Positions 1 through 8,878 of a stretch of 64,000 nt of DNA are shown in pieces. Source of the DNA: an uncultured Prevotella sp. (GTDB lineage Bacteria; Bacteroidota; Bacteroidia; Bacteroidales; Bacteroidaceae). The first letter of the stretch is position 1. Every line of letters begins with the position of its first letter. Below the pieces are notes generated by a model that saw only the letters and a program-made list of their open reading frames with translations, ran no database searches and was not told where the DNA came from. The stretch covers positions 1 to 64,000 of the forward strand of contig OMXE01000001.1 in assembly GCA_900314935.1 (NCBI GenBank). Reading direction: 5' to 3'. Both the position numbers and the translations under genes were made by a program.

Positions 1-91
<91 letters not shown>

Positions 92-101
92 TTCTTTCAG
101 A

Positions 102-139
102 TGGAGAGGTTTCCCAAATGGGAAGTCTCTCCTTTTTTT
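102..139 (+). terminator. Rho-independent terminator of the rRNA operon
   Basis: GGAGAGGTTTCCC and GGGAAGTCTCTCC form a long stem with a short AAAT loop, followed by a run of seven T. It lies just after the 5S gene. Confidence 0.9.
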
Positions 140-172
140 ATGTCTTGAAATGAAAGATTTTAGGTAAAATAC

Positions 173-203
173 TTTGTCGTTTGGAAAAAATAGTGTTACT
201 TTG
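173..203 (+). promoter_or_regulatory. Possible promoter of the 246-872 gene
   Basis: TTTG at 173-176 and TTACTTTG at 196-203 are 19 bases apart. This resembles the Bacteroidota sigma-ABfr pattern (TTTG, then TAnnTTTG), although the -7 box has TT instead of TA. It lies about 40 bases before the start codon. Confidence 0.4.
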
Positions 204-245
204 CAAGAGGAAAAGATATTATTCATTAATTAATTCAGTAAAAAT

Positions 246-872
246 ATGAAGAAAGTATTAGTTGCAATCGTTGCACTGTTCTGCTCAGTGAGCAGTTTTG
301 CACAGTACAGCAGTGGCGGTTTCTCACTTGACGAAGAGAACCTGTATTGGGGTGTTCGTTTCGGTTTGACAGGAGCTTCTATTGGAGGTGACCTTGATGT
401 CGGTATGAAGACAGGTATGACATTGGCTGGTGTTGTAGGTCTGCGTGCATCTGATAGTACACCGGTATTCATCGAGAGTGGACTCTATTACACCGAGCGT
501 GGTGGTAAGGACGGAAAATTCAAGGTAGGATATAATAACCTTGAGGTTCCTGTTCTGGTAAAATATGGTATCAAAGCTACTGATGAAATCGCAATCCTTC
601 CTTTCCTCGGACCGTATTTCTCATATGCTTTCAGTGGTAAGACTAAAATTGAGGACATGAGTGGTAAGATTGTTTCCGTAGGAACTTTCGATGAGAAGAA
701 ATGGGAAGGTCTGAAGCGTGCCAATATGGGCTTCAAGATTGGTTGCGGCGCCGAATATAATAAGGTATATTTGGAGGTTGGCTATCAGATTGGTGTTACC
801 AACATTTGCAAGAAAGACGAAGTTACTGCTCACAGCAACGCATTGTTCGTGAACTTCGGTGTGAACTTCTAA
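246..872 (+). CDS. Small outer-membrane beta-barrel protein (PorT/OMP_b-brl family)
   Basis: 208 residues. Residues 1-20 are a clean signal peptide ending SSFAQ. The rest alternates polar and hydrophobic residues with many Gly and aromatic positions (FGLTGASIGG, FIESGLYYTERGG, LEVGYQIGVTN) and ends in a terminal Phe (FVNFGVNF), as expected for an eight-strand outer-membrane barrel inserted by BamA. Length fits the PF13568-type barrels common in Bacteroidota. It is monocistronic, between the 5S terminator and its own terminator. Substrate or role cannot be read from sequence. The barrel call is confident; the family name is by resemblance. Confidence 0.78.
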   Translation: MKKVLVAIVALFCSVSSFAQYSSGGFSLDEENLYWGVRFGLTGASIGGDLDVGMKTGMTLAGVVGLRASDSTPVFIESGLYYTERGGKDGKFKVGYNNLEVPVLVKYGIKATDEIAILPFLGPYFSYAFSGKTKIEDMSGKIVSVGTFDEKKWEGLKRANMGFKIGCGAEYNKVYLEVGYQIGVTNICKKDEVTAHSNALFVNFGVNF

Positions 873-893
873 TAGGAGTTTTCTTCCATACAA

Positions 894-963
894 CCGCATC
901 AGAAACAGTTTCCTCAGGATCATTTAGATCTATTTATAGGAACTGTATCTGATACGGTTTTTT
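894..963 (+). terminator. Terminator after the barrel protein gene
   Basis: CCGCATCAGAAACAGTTTCCT and its imperfect complement AGGAACTGTATCTGATACGG flank a ~23-base loop and are followed by a T-run (957-963). The stem is long but imperfect and the loop is large. Confidence 0.65.
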
Positions 964-1001
964 ATTGAATAAGGTATAGTTAGGCAATAACCAGCCAGAA
1001 G

Positions 1002-2183
1002 ATGCGTTTATATAACATGCATTGGACCGACCAGATTCGCAGGGTGAAGATTCTGCTTGTCATTGCTGCCGTCATTATCGCGGTGGCCAGTCTGGTTGTG
1101 TCTCATTTTCTGGTACGTGACTTAGCTATTGAAGAGCGTAACAAGATGGAGGTGTGGGCCGAGGCGATGCGTACATTGAGTCAGCCCGAAGAGAATGTGG
1201 ACTTGAACCTCGTATTGAAAGTGATAGAGGGAAACAACACCATTCCTGTTGTTGTCCTTGGCGCAGATGAGCAGGTACAGACTTTCCGCAACATCAAGTT
1301 GAAAAGGACGAATGCTGAGGATAGCATCCAACAGGCTTTGGCCATGGCGCAAAGAATGAAGCATTCCGGCAGGAGCATTCGTATTGCCCTTGATGACGCC
1401 AATGACACCAATGATTACATCGATGTTTGTTACGACGAATCCCTGATGATCAAACGCTTGAACCTGTACCCCTATGTTCAGTTAGGCATTGTGATGATTT
1501 TCGTGGTGGTGGCCATCTTTGCCTTACTTACCTCCAAGAGAGCTGAACAGAACAAAGTATGGGTAGGCCTTTCCAAAGAGACTGCCCATCAGTTGGGAAC
1601 TCCCATCAGTAGCTTGATGGCCTGGACAGAGATCTTGAAGGAAACCTATCCCGACGATGCTCTATTGCCCGAGATGGACAAGGATGTCAAGCGTCTGCAG
1701 CTGATTGCCGAACGTTTCTCCAAGATCGGTTCTTTGCCAGAACCCGTTCCTTCCAGTTTGAACGAGGTCATGATGCATGTGATTGACTATATGGATCGTC
1801 GTACTTCGCAAAAGGTGCGTATGATCCGTTCATTCCCTGATCATGATGTCATTGTCACCATCAATGCTTCCCTGTTTGAATGGGTCATAGAGAATCTCTG
1901 CAAGAATGCGGTAGATGCGATGGAAGGAGAAGGTCAGATTACTTTAACGGTACAAGAGGAAACCGACAAGGTAGTGATAGAGGTATCTGATACCGGTAAG
2001 GGAATTCGGAAGAAAGATATTGCAAACGTCTTCAAACCCGGGTTCACCACCAAAAAGCGCGGTTGGGGATTAGGTCTTTCTTTGGCCAAACGTATTGTTG
2101 AAGAATACCACAAGGGCAAGATCTTTGTGAAGAGTTCAGAAGTGGGCAAGGGCACCACTTTCCGGATAGAACTGAAGAAATAA
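1002..2183 (+). CDS. Membrane sensor histidine kinase, orphan
   Basis: 393 residues. There are two membrane segments (about 15-38 and 157-178) around a ~118-residue extracytoplasmic sensor region. The HisKA H-box is ETAHQLGTPISSL with the phospho-accepting His at 196. The HATPase domain shows the N-box ENLCKNAVDAM (~297-307), the G1 box DTGKGI, the F-box FKPGFTT and the G2 box GWGLGLSLAKRIVEEYH, so all catalytic boxes are present. No response regulator is adjacent, so the partner is unknown. The AHQLGTP-type H-box is common in Bacteroidota kinases. The start could instead be the Met at codon 6 (1017); neither has a strong ribosome-binding site. Confidence 0.9.
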   Translation: MRLYNMHWTDQIRRVKILLVIAAVIIAVASLVVSHFLVRDLAIEERNKMEVWAEAMRTLSQPEENVDLNLVLKVIEGNNTIPVVVLGADEQVQTFRNIKLKRTNAEDSIQQALAMAQRMKHSGRSIRIALDDANDTNDYIDVCYDESLMIKRLNLYPYVQLGIVMIFVVVAIFALLTSKRAEQNKVWVGLSKETAHQLGTPISSLMAWTEILKETYPDDALLPEMDKDVKRLQLIAERFSKIGSLPEPVPSSLNEVMMHVIDYMDRRTSQKVRMIRSFPDHDVIVTINASLFEWVIENLCKNAVDAMEGEGQITLTVQEETDKVVIEVSDTGKGIRKKDIANVFKPGFTTKKRGWGLGLSLAKRIVEEYHKGKIFVKSSEVGKGTTFRIELKK

Positions 2184-2298
2184 CTTTTCCTTGCACAAGG
2201 AGAGAAAGAGTGTGCAATATCATGTCCTCTTTGTAACTGATTTACAAGTAAAAGCATAAAAAAAGTAAATCTTTCTGTTCTAAATCGAAAAAGTTTTG

Positions 2299-2306
2299 TA
2301 CCTTTG
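2299..2306 (+). promoter_or_regulatory. -7 promoter element TACCTTTG upstream of the DUF177-rpmF-fabH-era-der run
   Basis: A perfect TAnnTTTG element 20 bases before the start codon of the DUF177 gene. The -33 match upstream is weak (TTCTG around 2273-2277). Confidence 0.65.
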
Positions 2307-2326
2307 CAACCCAAATATGCTTTGAA

Positions 2327-2854
2327 ATGTGCAGTTTAGAGTCTTTTAAGATAGATCTGAAAGGGTTGAAAGAGGACGTGACAGTCTTGGAATACAACCT
2401 TGATGAGCAGTTTTTTAAGGCGATGGACAGCGCGGAAGTGAACGGTGGAGACGTGCAAGTGTCAGTGTCTATACGCAAGGCTACTGGCTATTTTGAGCTT
2501 CATCTTCATGTTCGTGGCACAGTAGCTGTTCCTTGTAATCTTTGTTTAGACGACATGGAGCAGCCGGTCGAGGCGGATCACCGTCTCGTGGCAAAGTTTG
2601 GAGCAGAAAACTCAGAGGAAGACGATGTCGTGACAGTGGATGAGGACGAAGGAATACTCGATCTGTCATGGCTTGTCTATGAGTTGATAGTATTGGCTAT
2701 CCCCATCAGGCATGTACATGCACCTGGCAAGTGCAATGCAGCTATGATGCATGCTCTGGAAGAGCACTCAACTGACCGAAGCAGTGATGAGGAGTCCAAC
2801 CAGTCTATTGACCCCCGATGGGAAAAACTGGCAACTTTAAACATTAAAGATTAA
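2327..2854 (+). CDS. DUF177/YceD family protein (23S rRNA accumulation protein)
   Basis: 175 residues, acidic. It has the family pair CNLCLDDMEQPV in the middle and the C-terminal block YELIVLAIPIRHVH...KC, where DUF177 proteins carry a conserved Cys. YceD homologues are linked to 23S rRNA and large-subunit assembly, and the gene is almost always next to rpmF, as here (26 bases downstream). First gene of the rpmF-fabH-era-der run. Family call is secure from motif plus neighbourhood; the molecular function is inferred from homologues. Confidence 0.85.
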   Translation: MCSLESFKIDLKGLKEDVTVLEYNLDEQFFKAMDSAEVNGGDVQVSVSIRKATGYFELHLHVRGTVAVPCNLCLDDMEQPVEADHRLVAKFGAENSEEDDVVTVDEDEGILDLSWLVYELIVLAIPIRHVHAPGKCNAAMMHALEEHSTDRSSDEESNQSIDPRWEKLATLNIKD

Positions 2855-2880
2855 ACATTAAAAATTAAAGTAATAGAATT

Positions 2881-3069
2881 ATGGCACATCCTAAAAGAAG
2901 ACAGTCAAAGACTCGTACAGCGAAAAGAAGAACTCATGACAAGGCAGTAGCTCCCACATTGGCTATTTGTCCCAACTGCGGTGCTTATCATATCTATCAC
3001 ACCGTATGTCCGACATGTGGCTACTATCGTGGCAAGATTGCAATTGTAATGGATGAAGTAGCTGAATAA
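2881..3069 (+). CDS. rpmF: 50S ribosomal protein L32
   Basis: 62 residues, the usual length. It starts [20 protein letters not shown], the standard basic N-terminal tail, followed by a four-Cys zinc ribbon ([20 protein letters not shown]). This is the zinc-binding form of L32. The stop codon overlaps the fabH start by one base (TAATG), indicating translational coupling between ribosome and fatty-acid synthesis genes. Confidence 0.98.
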   Translation: MAHPKRRQSKTRTAKRRTHDKAVAPTLAICPNCGAYHIYHTVCPTCGYYRGKIAIVMDEVAE

Positions 3070-4076
3070 TGGAGAGAATCAACGCAATAATCACTGGCGT
3101 AGGTGGATACGTTCCCGAGTATGTCCTTAACAACGAGGAGTTGTCTCGGATGGTTGACACCAACGACGAGTGGATTATGTCGCGTGTAGGCATCAAAGAA
3201 CGCCGAATTCTTAACGAAGAAGGTTTGGGTACCAGCTATATGGCCCGCAAGGCAGCCAAGCAGTTGCTGCAGAAAACGGGTGTGGATCCAGATACGATAG
3301 ATGCGTTGATCGTTGCTACCTCTTCAGCAGACTACAAGTTCCCCTCAACCGCCAGCATCGTGCTGGGCAAGCTCGGACTGAAGAATGCTTTTGCATTTGA
3401 TTACTGGGGTGCCTGCTGCGGTTTCTTGTTTGCCCTCGATGTGGCAGCCTCGATGATACAGTCTGGCCGATACAAAAAGATTATTGTGATTGGTGCAGAT
3501 AAGATGTCGTCGATGGTTGACTACATGGACCGGCAGACTTGTCCGCTTTTTGGTGACGGTGCAGCTGCAGTATTGCTGGAAGCAACAACGGAACAGAACA
3601 TCGGCGTGATGGACAGCTATCTTCGGGCAGATGGAAAGGGTCTTCCCTTCCTGCACATGAAGGCGGGTGGAAGTGTTTGTCCTCCCAGTCATTTCACCGT
3701 GGATCATCGTCTTCACTATCTTTATCAAGAGGGTAGGACGGTATTCCGCTATGCCGTGACAAGCATGAGTGACGACTGTGCGCTGATAGCTGAACGCAAC
3801 GGTCTGAATAAGGACAATATCCGTTTTGTCGTTCCCCATCAAGCCAACATCCGTATCATCGAAGCAGTGGCAAAACGCTTGGAACTGACCATGGACAAGG
3901 TGATGGTGAACATTGAACATTTCGGTAACACAAGTGCTGCATCCATACCACTCGCTCTTTGGGAGAATGAAAGTTTACTAAAGAAAGGCGACAATCTGGT
4001 CTTAACAGCCTTCGGTGCTGGCTTCGTTCATGGTGCCAGCTACCTGAAATGGGCTTACGACAGTAGTGAAAAGTGA
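3069..4076 (+). CDS. fabH: 3-oxoacyl-[acyl-carrier-protein] synthase III
   Basis: 335 residues. FabH condenses acetyl-CoA (or a branched acyl-CoA) with malonyl-ACP to start fatty-acid elongation. The catalytic triad is visible: Cys116 in GACCGF, His257 in PHQANIRII and Asn287 in [14 protein letters not shown]. The N-terminal block [21 protein letters not shown] is typical. The residue after the active Cys is a second Cys where many FabH have Ala. Coupled to rpmF and 19 bases before era. plsX, which sits between rpmF and fabH in many bacteria, is absent here. Confidence 0.96.
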   Translation: MERINAIITGVGGYVPEYVLNNEELSRMVDTNDEWIMSRVGIKERRILNEEGLGTSYMARKAAKQLLQKTGVDPDTIDALIVATSSADYKFPSTASIVLGKLGLKNAFAFDYWGACCGFLFALDVAASMIQSGRYKKIIVIGADKMSSMVDYMDRQTCPLFGDGAAAVLLEATTEQNIGVMDSYLRADGKGLPFLHMKAGGSVCPPSHFTVDHRLHYLYQEGRTVFRYAVTSMSDDCALIAERNGLNKDNIRFVVPHQANIRIIEAVAKRLELTMDKVMVNIEHFGNTSAASIPLALWENESLLKKGDNLVLTAFGAGFVHGASYLKWAYDSSEK

Positions 4077-4095
4077 AGCGTTAAAGTAAAGAATA

Positions 4096-5025
4096 ATGCA
4101 TAAGGCAGGATTTGTCAATATCGTTGGCAATCCCAACGTAGGTAAAAGTACGCTCATGAACCAGTTGGTTGGTGAGCGTATTTCAATTGCGACGTTTAAG
4201 GCGCAAACGACTCGTCATCGTATCATGGGAATCGTGAATACCGATGATATGCAGATCGTGTTCAGTGATACGCCTGGTGTGCTGAAGCCCAATTACAAGC
4301 TTCAGGAATCGATGCTTGCCTTTTCGGAAAGTGCATTGGCTGATGCTGATGTGCTGCTCTATGTTACCGATGTGGTGGAGAACCCCGAAAAGAACATGGA
4401 CTTCCTGGAGAAGGTGCAGAAGATGAAGATTCCCGTTATCCTGCTCATCAATAAGATTGATGAATTGGGCAACCAAACTGGCGATGCTAGTAATACTAGA
4501 AAAACTAGTTCTACTAGTCAAACTCAATTGAATAGTTTGGTAGAGAAGTGGCATTCGCTATTGCCCAATGCGGAAATCCTTCCTATTTCGGCCAAGAACA
4601 AGTTCGGCGTGGATGTGCTCCTGAAGCGCATTCAGGAACTGCTGCCTGAGAGTCCTGCTTATTTCGATAAGGATCAGCTCACTGATAAACCCGCCCGGTT
4701 CTTTGTTTCAGAGATCATCCGCGAGAAGATCCTGCTATATTACGACAAGGAGATACCCTATTCGGTGGAGGTAAGTGTGGAGAGTTTCAAGGAAACTGAG
4801 AAAAATATCCACATCAGCGCTATCATCTATGTGGAACGCGACTCGCAGAAAGGCATCATCATCGGACATCAAGGCATTGCCCTGAAAAAGGTTGGTGCCG
4901 AATCGCGCAAGGCACTGGAGAGATTCTTCGGCAAGCCCATCTATTTGGAAACCTTTGTAAAGGTGGATAAAGACTGGCGCTCATCGCAGCGTGAACTCAA
5001 TCATTTCGGGTATAATCCTGAATGA
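4096..5025 (+). CDS. era: GTPase Era (16S rRNA maturation), with an internal microrepeat-derived insertion
   Basis: 309 residues. The GTPase domain shows G1 [11 protein letters not shown]3 DTPG and G4 NKID (119-122). The C-terminal KH domain carries GIIIGHQGIALKKVGAESR. Era binds the 3' end of 16S rRNA and helps mature the 30S subunit. Between G4 and the SAKN (G5) motif there is an extra Ser/Thr/Asn-rich stretch (about residues 128-147), encoded by a 9-bp-period CTAG repeat, that ordinary Era proteins lack. The reading frame is kept. It sits between fabH and der as in other Bacteroidota. Confidence 0.96.
   Translation: MHKAGFVNIVGNPNVGKSTLMNQLVGERISIATFKAQTTRHRIMGIVNTDDMQIVFSDTPGVLKPNYKLQESMLAFSESALADADVLLYVTDVVENPEKNMDFLEKVQKMKIPVILLINKIDELGNQTGDASNTRKTSSTSQTQLNSLVEKWHSLLPNAEILPISAKNKFGVDVLLKRIQELLPESPAYFDKDQLTDKPARFFVSEIIREKILLYYDKEIPYSVEVSVESFKETEKNIHISAIIYVERDSQKGIIIGHQGIALKKVGAESRKALERFFGKPIYLETFVKVDKDWRSSQRELNHFGYNPE
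4484..4522 (+). repeat. In-frame CTAG microrepeat inside era
   Basis: CTAG occurs at 4487, 4496, 4505 and 4514, exactly nine bases apart, with A/T-rich filler. The period equals three codons, so the era frame is not broken. It encodes a low-complexity SNTRKTSSTSQT segment in a loop of the GTPase domain. Confidence 0.8.
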
Positions 5026-5082
5026 ACGTTTTCAAGGTGGGATGAGATATAACCATTTTGTTTACACTCAAAAAGTATTATT

Positions 5083-6396
5083 ATGGCATTAGTAGCAATC
5101 GTAGGACGCCCGAATGTGGGTAAGAGTACGCTTTTTAACCGCTTAACCAAGAGTCGCCGCGCTATTGTTAGCGAGGAGGCTGGAACCACGCGCGACCGTC
5201 AGTATGGCAAGTGTGAGTGGAATGGTAAGGAGTTTTCCGTGGTGGATACTGGCGGATGGGTTGTGAACTCTGATGATATCTTTGAGGAGGAGATCCGGAA
5301 GCAGGTAATGGTAGCCACAGAAGAAGCTGATATGGTGCTCTTCCTTGTGGATGCTCAGAACGGTCTGACCGATTGGGATGAGGATGTGGCAGCAATCTTG
5401 CGCCGTTCCAAACTCCCTGTCATCCTGGTCGTCAATAAGGTTGACAACAACAACCAGTACTACGATGCCTACGAGTTCTATAAGTTAGGATTGGGTGATC
5501 CGCAGTGCATCAGTTCGGCTTCTGGTAGCGGAACGGGTGACTTGCTCGACCTGGTCTTGGAAAAGCTTCAGGGTGTAAAAGATGAGGATGATATTGAGGA
5601 TGGTATTCCCCGCTTTGCCGTAGTAGGACGCCCGAACGCCGGTAAGAGCAGTATCATCAATGCCTTCATCGGAGAAGACCGTCATATCGTGACAGATATC
5701 GCAGGAACCACTCGTGACAGTATCTATACCCGTTACGACAAGTTCGGCTTCGATTTCTATCTGGTTGACACCGCAGGTATCCGCAGAAAGAACAAGGTGT
5801 CGGAAGACCTGGAGTTCTACAGTGTGATGCGTTCTATCCGTGCCATTGAAAACAGCGATGTTTGTATTCTGATGATTGATGCCACCCGTGGTATTGAGAC
5901 GCAGGACATGAATATCTTCCAGTTGATACAGAAGAACCAAAAATCATTGGTGGTTGTGGTGAACAAGTGGGATTTGGTGGAAGATAAGAGTCAGACAGCC
6001 GTGAAGTTCTTCGAAGAGGCTATTCGCAAGCGTATGGCACCCTTCACCGATTTCCCTGTCGTATTCGCTTCTGCCGTAACCAAACAGCGTATCTTCAAGG
6101 TGCTGGAAACAGCCAAGCAGGTGTATCTTAACCGGAAGGTGAAGATTGGAACGACGAAGCTCAATGAGGTGATGCTGCCTCTTATCGAGGCTACACCGCC
6201 GCCTTCCATCAAGGGTAAGTACATCAAGATCAAGTATTGTTCCCAGATTCCCGACACGCAGATACCTTCTTTCGTGTTCTATGCGAATCTGCCACAGTAT
6301 ATCAAGGAGCCTTACAAGCGTTTCCTGGAGAACAAGATCCGTGAGAACTGGGAACTCACAGGCTCACCCATCAATATTTTCATCCGACAGAAATAA
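5083..6396 (+). CDS. der: Ribosome-associated GTPase Der (EngA)
   Basis: 437 residues with two tandem GTPase domains, diagnostic of Der. Domain 1 has [12 protein letters not shown] and DTGG; domain 2 has [16 protein letters not shown] and NKWD. A C-terminal KH-like domain follows ([20 protein letters not shown]). It is required for 50S assembly. Separated by 57 bases from era; the lipoprotein gene follows after three bases, so the two are probably cotranscribed. Confidence 0.97.
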   Translation: MALVAIVGRPNVGKSTLFNRLTKSRRAIVSEEAGTTRDRQYGKCEWNGKEFSVVDTGGWVVNSDDIFEEEIRKQVMVATEEADMVLFLVDAQNGLTDWDEDVAAILRRSKLPVILVVNKVDNNNQYYDAYEFYKLGLGDPQCISSASGSGTGDLLDLVLEKLQGVKDEDDIEDGIPRFAVVGRPNAGKSSIINAFIGEDRHIVTDIAGTTRDSIYTRYDKFGFDFYLVDTAGIRRKNKVSEDLEFYSVMRSIRAIENSDVCILMIDATRGIETQDMNIFQLIQKNQKSLVVVVNKWDLVEDKSQTAVKFFEEAIRKRMAPFTDFPVVFASAVTKQRIFKVLETAKQVYLNRKVKIGTTKLNEVMLPLIEATPPPSIKGKYIKIKYCSQIPDTQIPSFVFYANLPQYIKEPYKRFLENKIRENWELTGSPINIFIRQK

Positions 6397-6399
6397 TCC

Positions 6400-6795
6400 A
6401 TGCGCAAACTCATTGTCATCACCTTCTGCTTCATTCTTGCAGCGGTCATTTCATGTTCGCGCGACAAGAAGGTTGATTTTGCAGCAGCTCATGCGGCGAA
6501 AGGCTACTATGAGCTGTTGGTCAAGGAGAAATACGATGAGTTTGTGAATGGAATGAATATGCCCGAACAGATTCCCGACAGTTACCGTCAGCAGTTGGTG
6601 GACAACGTGCGGATGTTCGTGGGAGAACAGAACCAGGAACATGGCGGCATACGTGAGGTGCGGGTTGTGAACTGCGTGAATGATAGTGTTCAGCCCACCG
6701 CCAATGCCTTCCTCATGCTTTGCTTCGGCGACAGCACCATTGAAGAGGTGGTTGTACCGATGGTCAAGCATGAGGGGAAATGGCTGATGAAATAA
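6400..6795 (+). CDS. Small predicted lipoprotein of unknown function
   Basis: 131 residues. Residues 1-19 form a lipoprotein signal with lipobox AVISC, acylated Cys at 19. The mature part (KGYYELLVKEKYDEFVNGM ... VVPMVKHEGKWLMK) looks like a small NTF2-like or DUF4878-like fold, since the closing 'hydrophobic - GKW - MK' strand is typical of those, but I cannot assign it firmly. It follows der by three bases and ends four bases from the convergent GH13 gene, with no hairpin between them. Confidence 0.6.
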   Translation: MRKLIVITFCFILAAVISCSRDKKVDFAAAHAAKGYYELLVKEKYDEFVNGMNMPEQIPDSYRQQLVDNVRMFVGEQNQEHGGIREVRVVNCVNDSVQPTANAFLMLCFGDSTIEEVVVPMVKHEGKWLMK

Positions 6796-6799
6796 CCTC

Positions 6800-8695
6800 T
6801 TAGTTCAGTTCCACGATAAGCGTCTGCCTCGGTTGCAGAACCACGTTTTCCGACAGGTTGATCTTCTTACCCGTAATCACGTCCGTGGCAACCTTCTTAT
6901 TTCCAATTACTTCCTGATAACGGGCTATCTCAAGGGTGCCTTCTTGCTTCCTGCCATTGATGATGGTCAGCACCGTGTTATTGCGATATTGCCGTGCAAC
7001 GACATACACCCCTTTGTAGGGAATAAACTGCGTCATCTTACCTTTGATAATCGTCTCGTTCCCCTGTCGCCAGTGCAGTAAGCGGGAGAGCCAGTTAAAC
7101 ATCGCATTCTCCTCTTGAGTCCTTCCTTCTTTCGTAAACGCGTTATGTGTGTCACCAGGGAAGCCACCGGGGAAGTCCTTGCGCACATTCCCATCCGTCA
7201 CCTCTTTCGTTCCGTTCATCAGAATCTCCGTACCGTAGTAAAGCTGCGGGATACGTTTCACGGTAAGCAGCAGGGCCAAAGCCTGTTTCAGCGCCAATGT
7301 GTCCTTCCCATTCCCCAAGAAACGGTCTGTGTCATGGTTCTCGATGAAAGCCATCACGCTCGAAGGGTTCGGGTAGAGATAATCATAGCAGAATGAGTTA
7401 TACAGGCGGTTCATCCCGTTCCACCAGTCATCCGTCTCCTCATTCTTCGCCGAATTCAGTCGGTCGAAGAAAGCAAAGTCCATCACGGTCTTCAGATAGC
7501 TATTCTCATCACTCAGCTTACTGTCTTTCTGCCATGATGCCGTATAGGCAGGCTCTGTTACCCAAGTCTCGCCCACCACGTTGAAGTTCGGGTATTCCTC
7601 ATCCAGCGTCTTCATCCAACGAGCCATTCCTTTGGCATCAGCATACGGATAAGTATCCATGCGAATACCGTCGATACCAACGGTCTCAATCCACCAGATA
7701 CTGTTCTGTATCAGGTAAGTCATCACATGCTCGTTCCTTTGGTTCAGGTCGGGCATGGTAGGAACGAACCAGCCGTCAACCGTTTCCTTCATATCAATCT
7801 TCGAAGCATACGGATCTTTCACCGGAGTAAGCTTATAGCTGGTCTGCTGGAAGCGAGTACCCGTAGGATTACTGCTCCCCTTCGACTCCTTCAGCCAATC
7901 GGGCAGGTTCAGCCAGTCTTTGGTTGGCATATCCAGTGTCCAAGGATGTTCAAAACCACTATGGTTGAAAATCATATCCATCACAATCTTCAGTCCTTTG
8001 GCATGTGCCTCATCACAGAGTCTCCGGTAATCGTCATTACTTCCGAAACGTGGATCTACACGGTAGTAATTCGTCGTTGCATAGCCATGATAGGTGGAAT
8101 AGCCATTCTCATTATCAGGCGAATCGTTTTCCAGTACGGGGGTGAACCAAAGTGCCGTAACCCCTAACTCCTTGAAATAATCCAGATGCTCACGAATACC
8201 GTTGAGGTCGCCACCATGACGAAGACTCGGTTCACTGCGGTCTTCTACATACTGGCGCATACCTTTGATCTGTTTTGGGTGATTGGCTCCCTGTGCAAAA
8301 CGATCAGGCATGAGCATATACAGCACGTCGGCATTGGTGAACCCCATTCGCTTGTCACCGCTCATCTCCCGCTGCTTCAGCTGGTACGTCACCTTCGTCT
8401 TGTCGAAGCGCAGCACCATGTTACCAGCCTGTGCCCCCTTCAAGTCAAGATACAGCAGCAAGTAGTTAGGCGACTCGAGCCGCACCACACTGTCAATGCG
8501 CACACCGGGATAATCGGTAGAAACATTCTTCACGTTCCTGATATCCTTTCCATAGACCATCAGCTGTAGCTGCGGGTTCTTCAAACCCACGAACCAGTTC
8601 GTCGGTTCTATTCTGTCAATCACGTTTTTTTTCGCTGCGCCTGCGGTCAGCAAGCCTACCATCAAGAAGGCAATGATTAAAATTCGTTTTCGCAT
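6800..8695 (-). CDS. susA: GH13 alpha-amylase/neopullulanase, SusA-like
   Basis: 631 residues from the ATG at 8695. An upstream in-frame TTG at 8719 overlaps the -7 promoter box and is rejected. Signal peptide MRKRILIIAFLMVGLLTAGA. An N-terminal cyclomaltodextrinase-type beta domain precedes the GH13 barrel: DMIFNHSG (region I), GIRMDTYPY (catalytic Asp), VGETWV (catalytic Glu) and ENHDTDRFLG (third acid). A short C-terminal beta domain follows. It is predicted to cut alpha-1,4 linkages of starch or pullulan in the periplasm. Divergent from the GH3 gene. No susC/D/E/F lies nearby. The symbol is by similarity to Bacteroides SusA. Confidence 0.87.
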   Translation of the reverse strand: MRKRILIIAFLMVGLLTAGAAKKNVIDRIEPTNWFVGLKNPQLQLMVYGKDIRNVKNVSTDYPGVRIDSVVRLESPNYLLLYLDLKGAQAGNMVLRFDKTKVTYQLKQREMSGDKRMGFTNADVLYMLMPDRFAQGANHPKQIKGMRQYVEDRSEPSLRHGGDLNGIREHLDYFKELGVTALWFTPVLENDSPDNENGYSTYHGYATTNYYRVDPRFGSNDDYRRLCDEAHAKGLKIVMDMIFNHSGFEHPWTLDMPTKDWLNLPDWLKESKGSSNPTGTRFQQTSYKLTPVKDPYASKIDMKETVDGWFVPTMPDLNQRNEHVMTYLIQNSIWWIETVGIDGIRMDTYPYADAKGMARWMKTLDEEYPNFNVVGETWVTEPAYTASWQKDSKLSDENSYLKTVMDFAFFDRLNSAKNEETDDWWNGMNRLYNSFCYDYLYPNPSSVMAFIENHDTDRFLGNGKDTLALKQALALLLTVKRIPQLYYGTEILMNGTKEVTDGNVRKDFPGGFPGDTHNAFTKEGRTQEENAMFNWLSRLLHWRQGNETIIKGKMTQFIPYKGVYVVARQYRNNTVLTIINGRKQEGTLEIARYQEVIGNKKVATDVITGKKINLSENVVLQPRQTLIVELN

Positions 8696-8716
8696 ATCGT
8701 TGTTAGTTTGTTTCTG

Positions 8717-8724
8717 CAAAGATA
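8717..8724 (-). promoter_or_regulatory. -7 promoter element TATCTTTG for the GH13 gene
   Basis: Minus-strand TATCTTTG ends 21 bases before the ATG at 8695. It shows that the TTG at 8719 cannot be the start codon. No clear -33 TTTG was seen. Confidence 0.7.
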
Positions 8725-8783
8725 GTCAAATATCCGTAATCCGATACCCCCTAGCAAAGCTTTTTTGACATTTCCTTGTAAAA

Positions 8784-8799
8784 ACGATTGCACAATCGT
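8784..8799. promoter_or_regulatory. 16-bp perfect palindrome in the divergent GH13/GH3 promoter region
   Basis: ACGATTG and CAATCGT flank a two-base centre (CA). The palindrome covers the -33 TTG (8788-8790) of the GH3 promoter and lies 60 bases upstream of the GH13 -7 box, so it is placed to act as an operator for one or both genes. The binding protein is unknown. Confidence 0.55.
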
Positions 8800-8817
8800 A
8801 TTTTTTTTGTATCTTTG
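8788..8817 (+). promoter_or_regulatory. Promoter of the GH3-esterase pair
   Basis: TTG at 8788-8790 and TATCTTTG at 8810-8817, with a 19-base spacer, match the Bacteroidota -33/-7 consensus. The leader is about 55 bases. Confidence 0.75.
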
Positions 8818-8878
8818 ACGCCATATTACTACTCCTTGTATCGAAAGAATCAAACATAACCATTTATAACAAATAACA

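Noticed and set aside
8695..8719. Earlier TTG start for the GH13 gene
   Set aside because: The TTG overlaps the TATCTTTG -7 box, so it cannot be in the transcript; the ATG at 8695 also starts the signal peptide.
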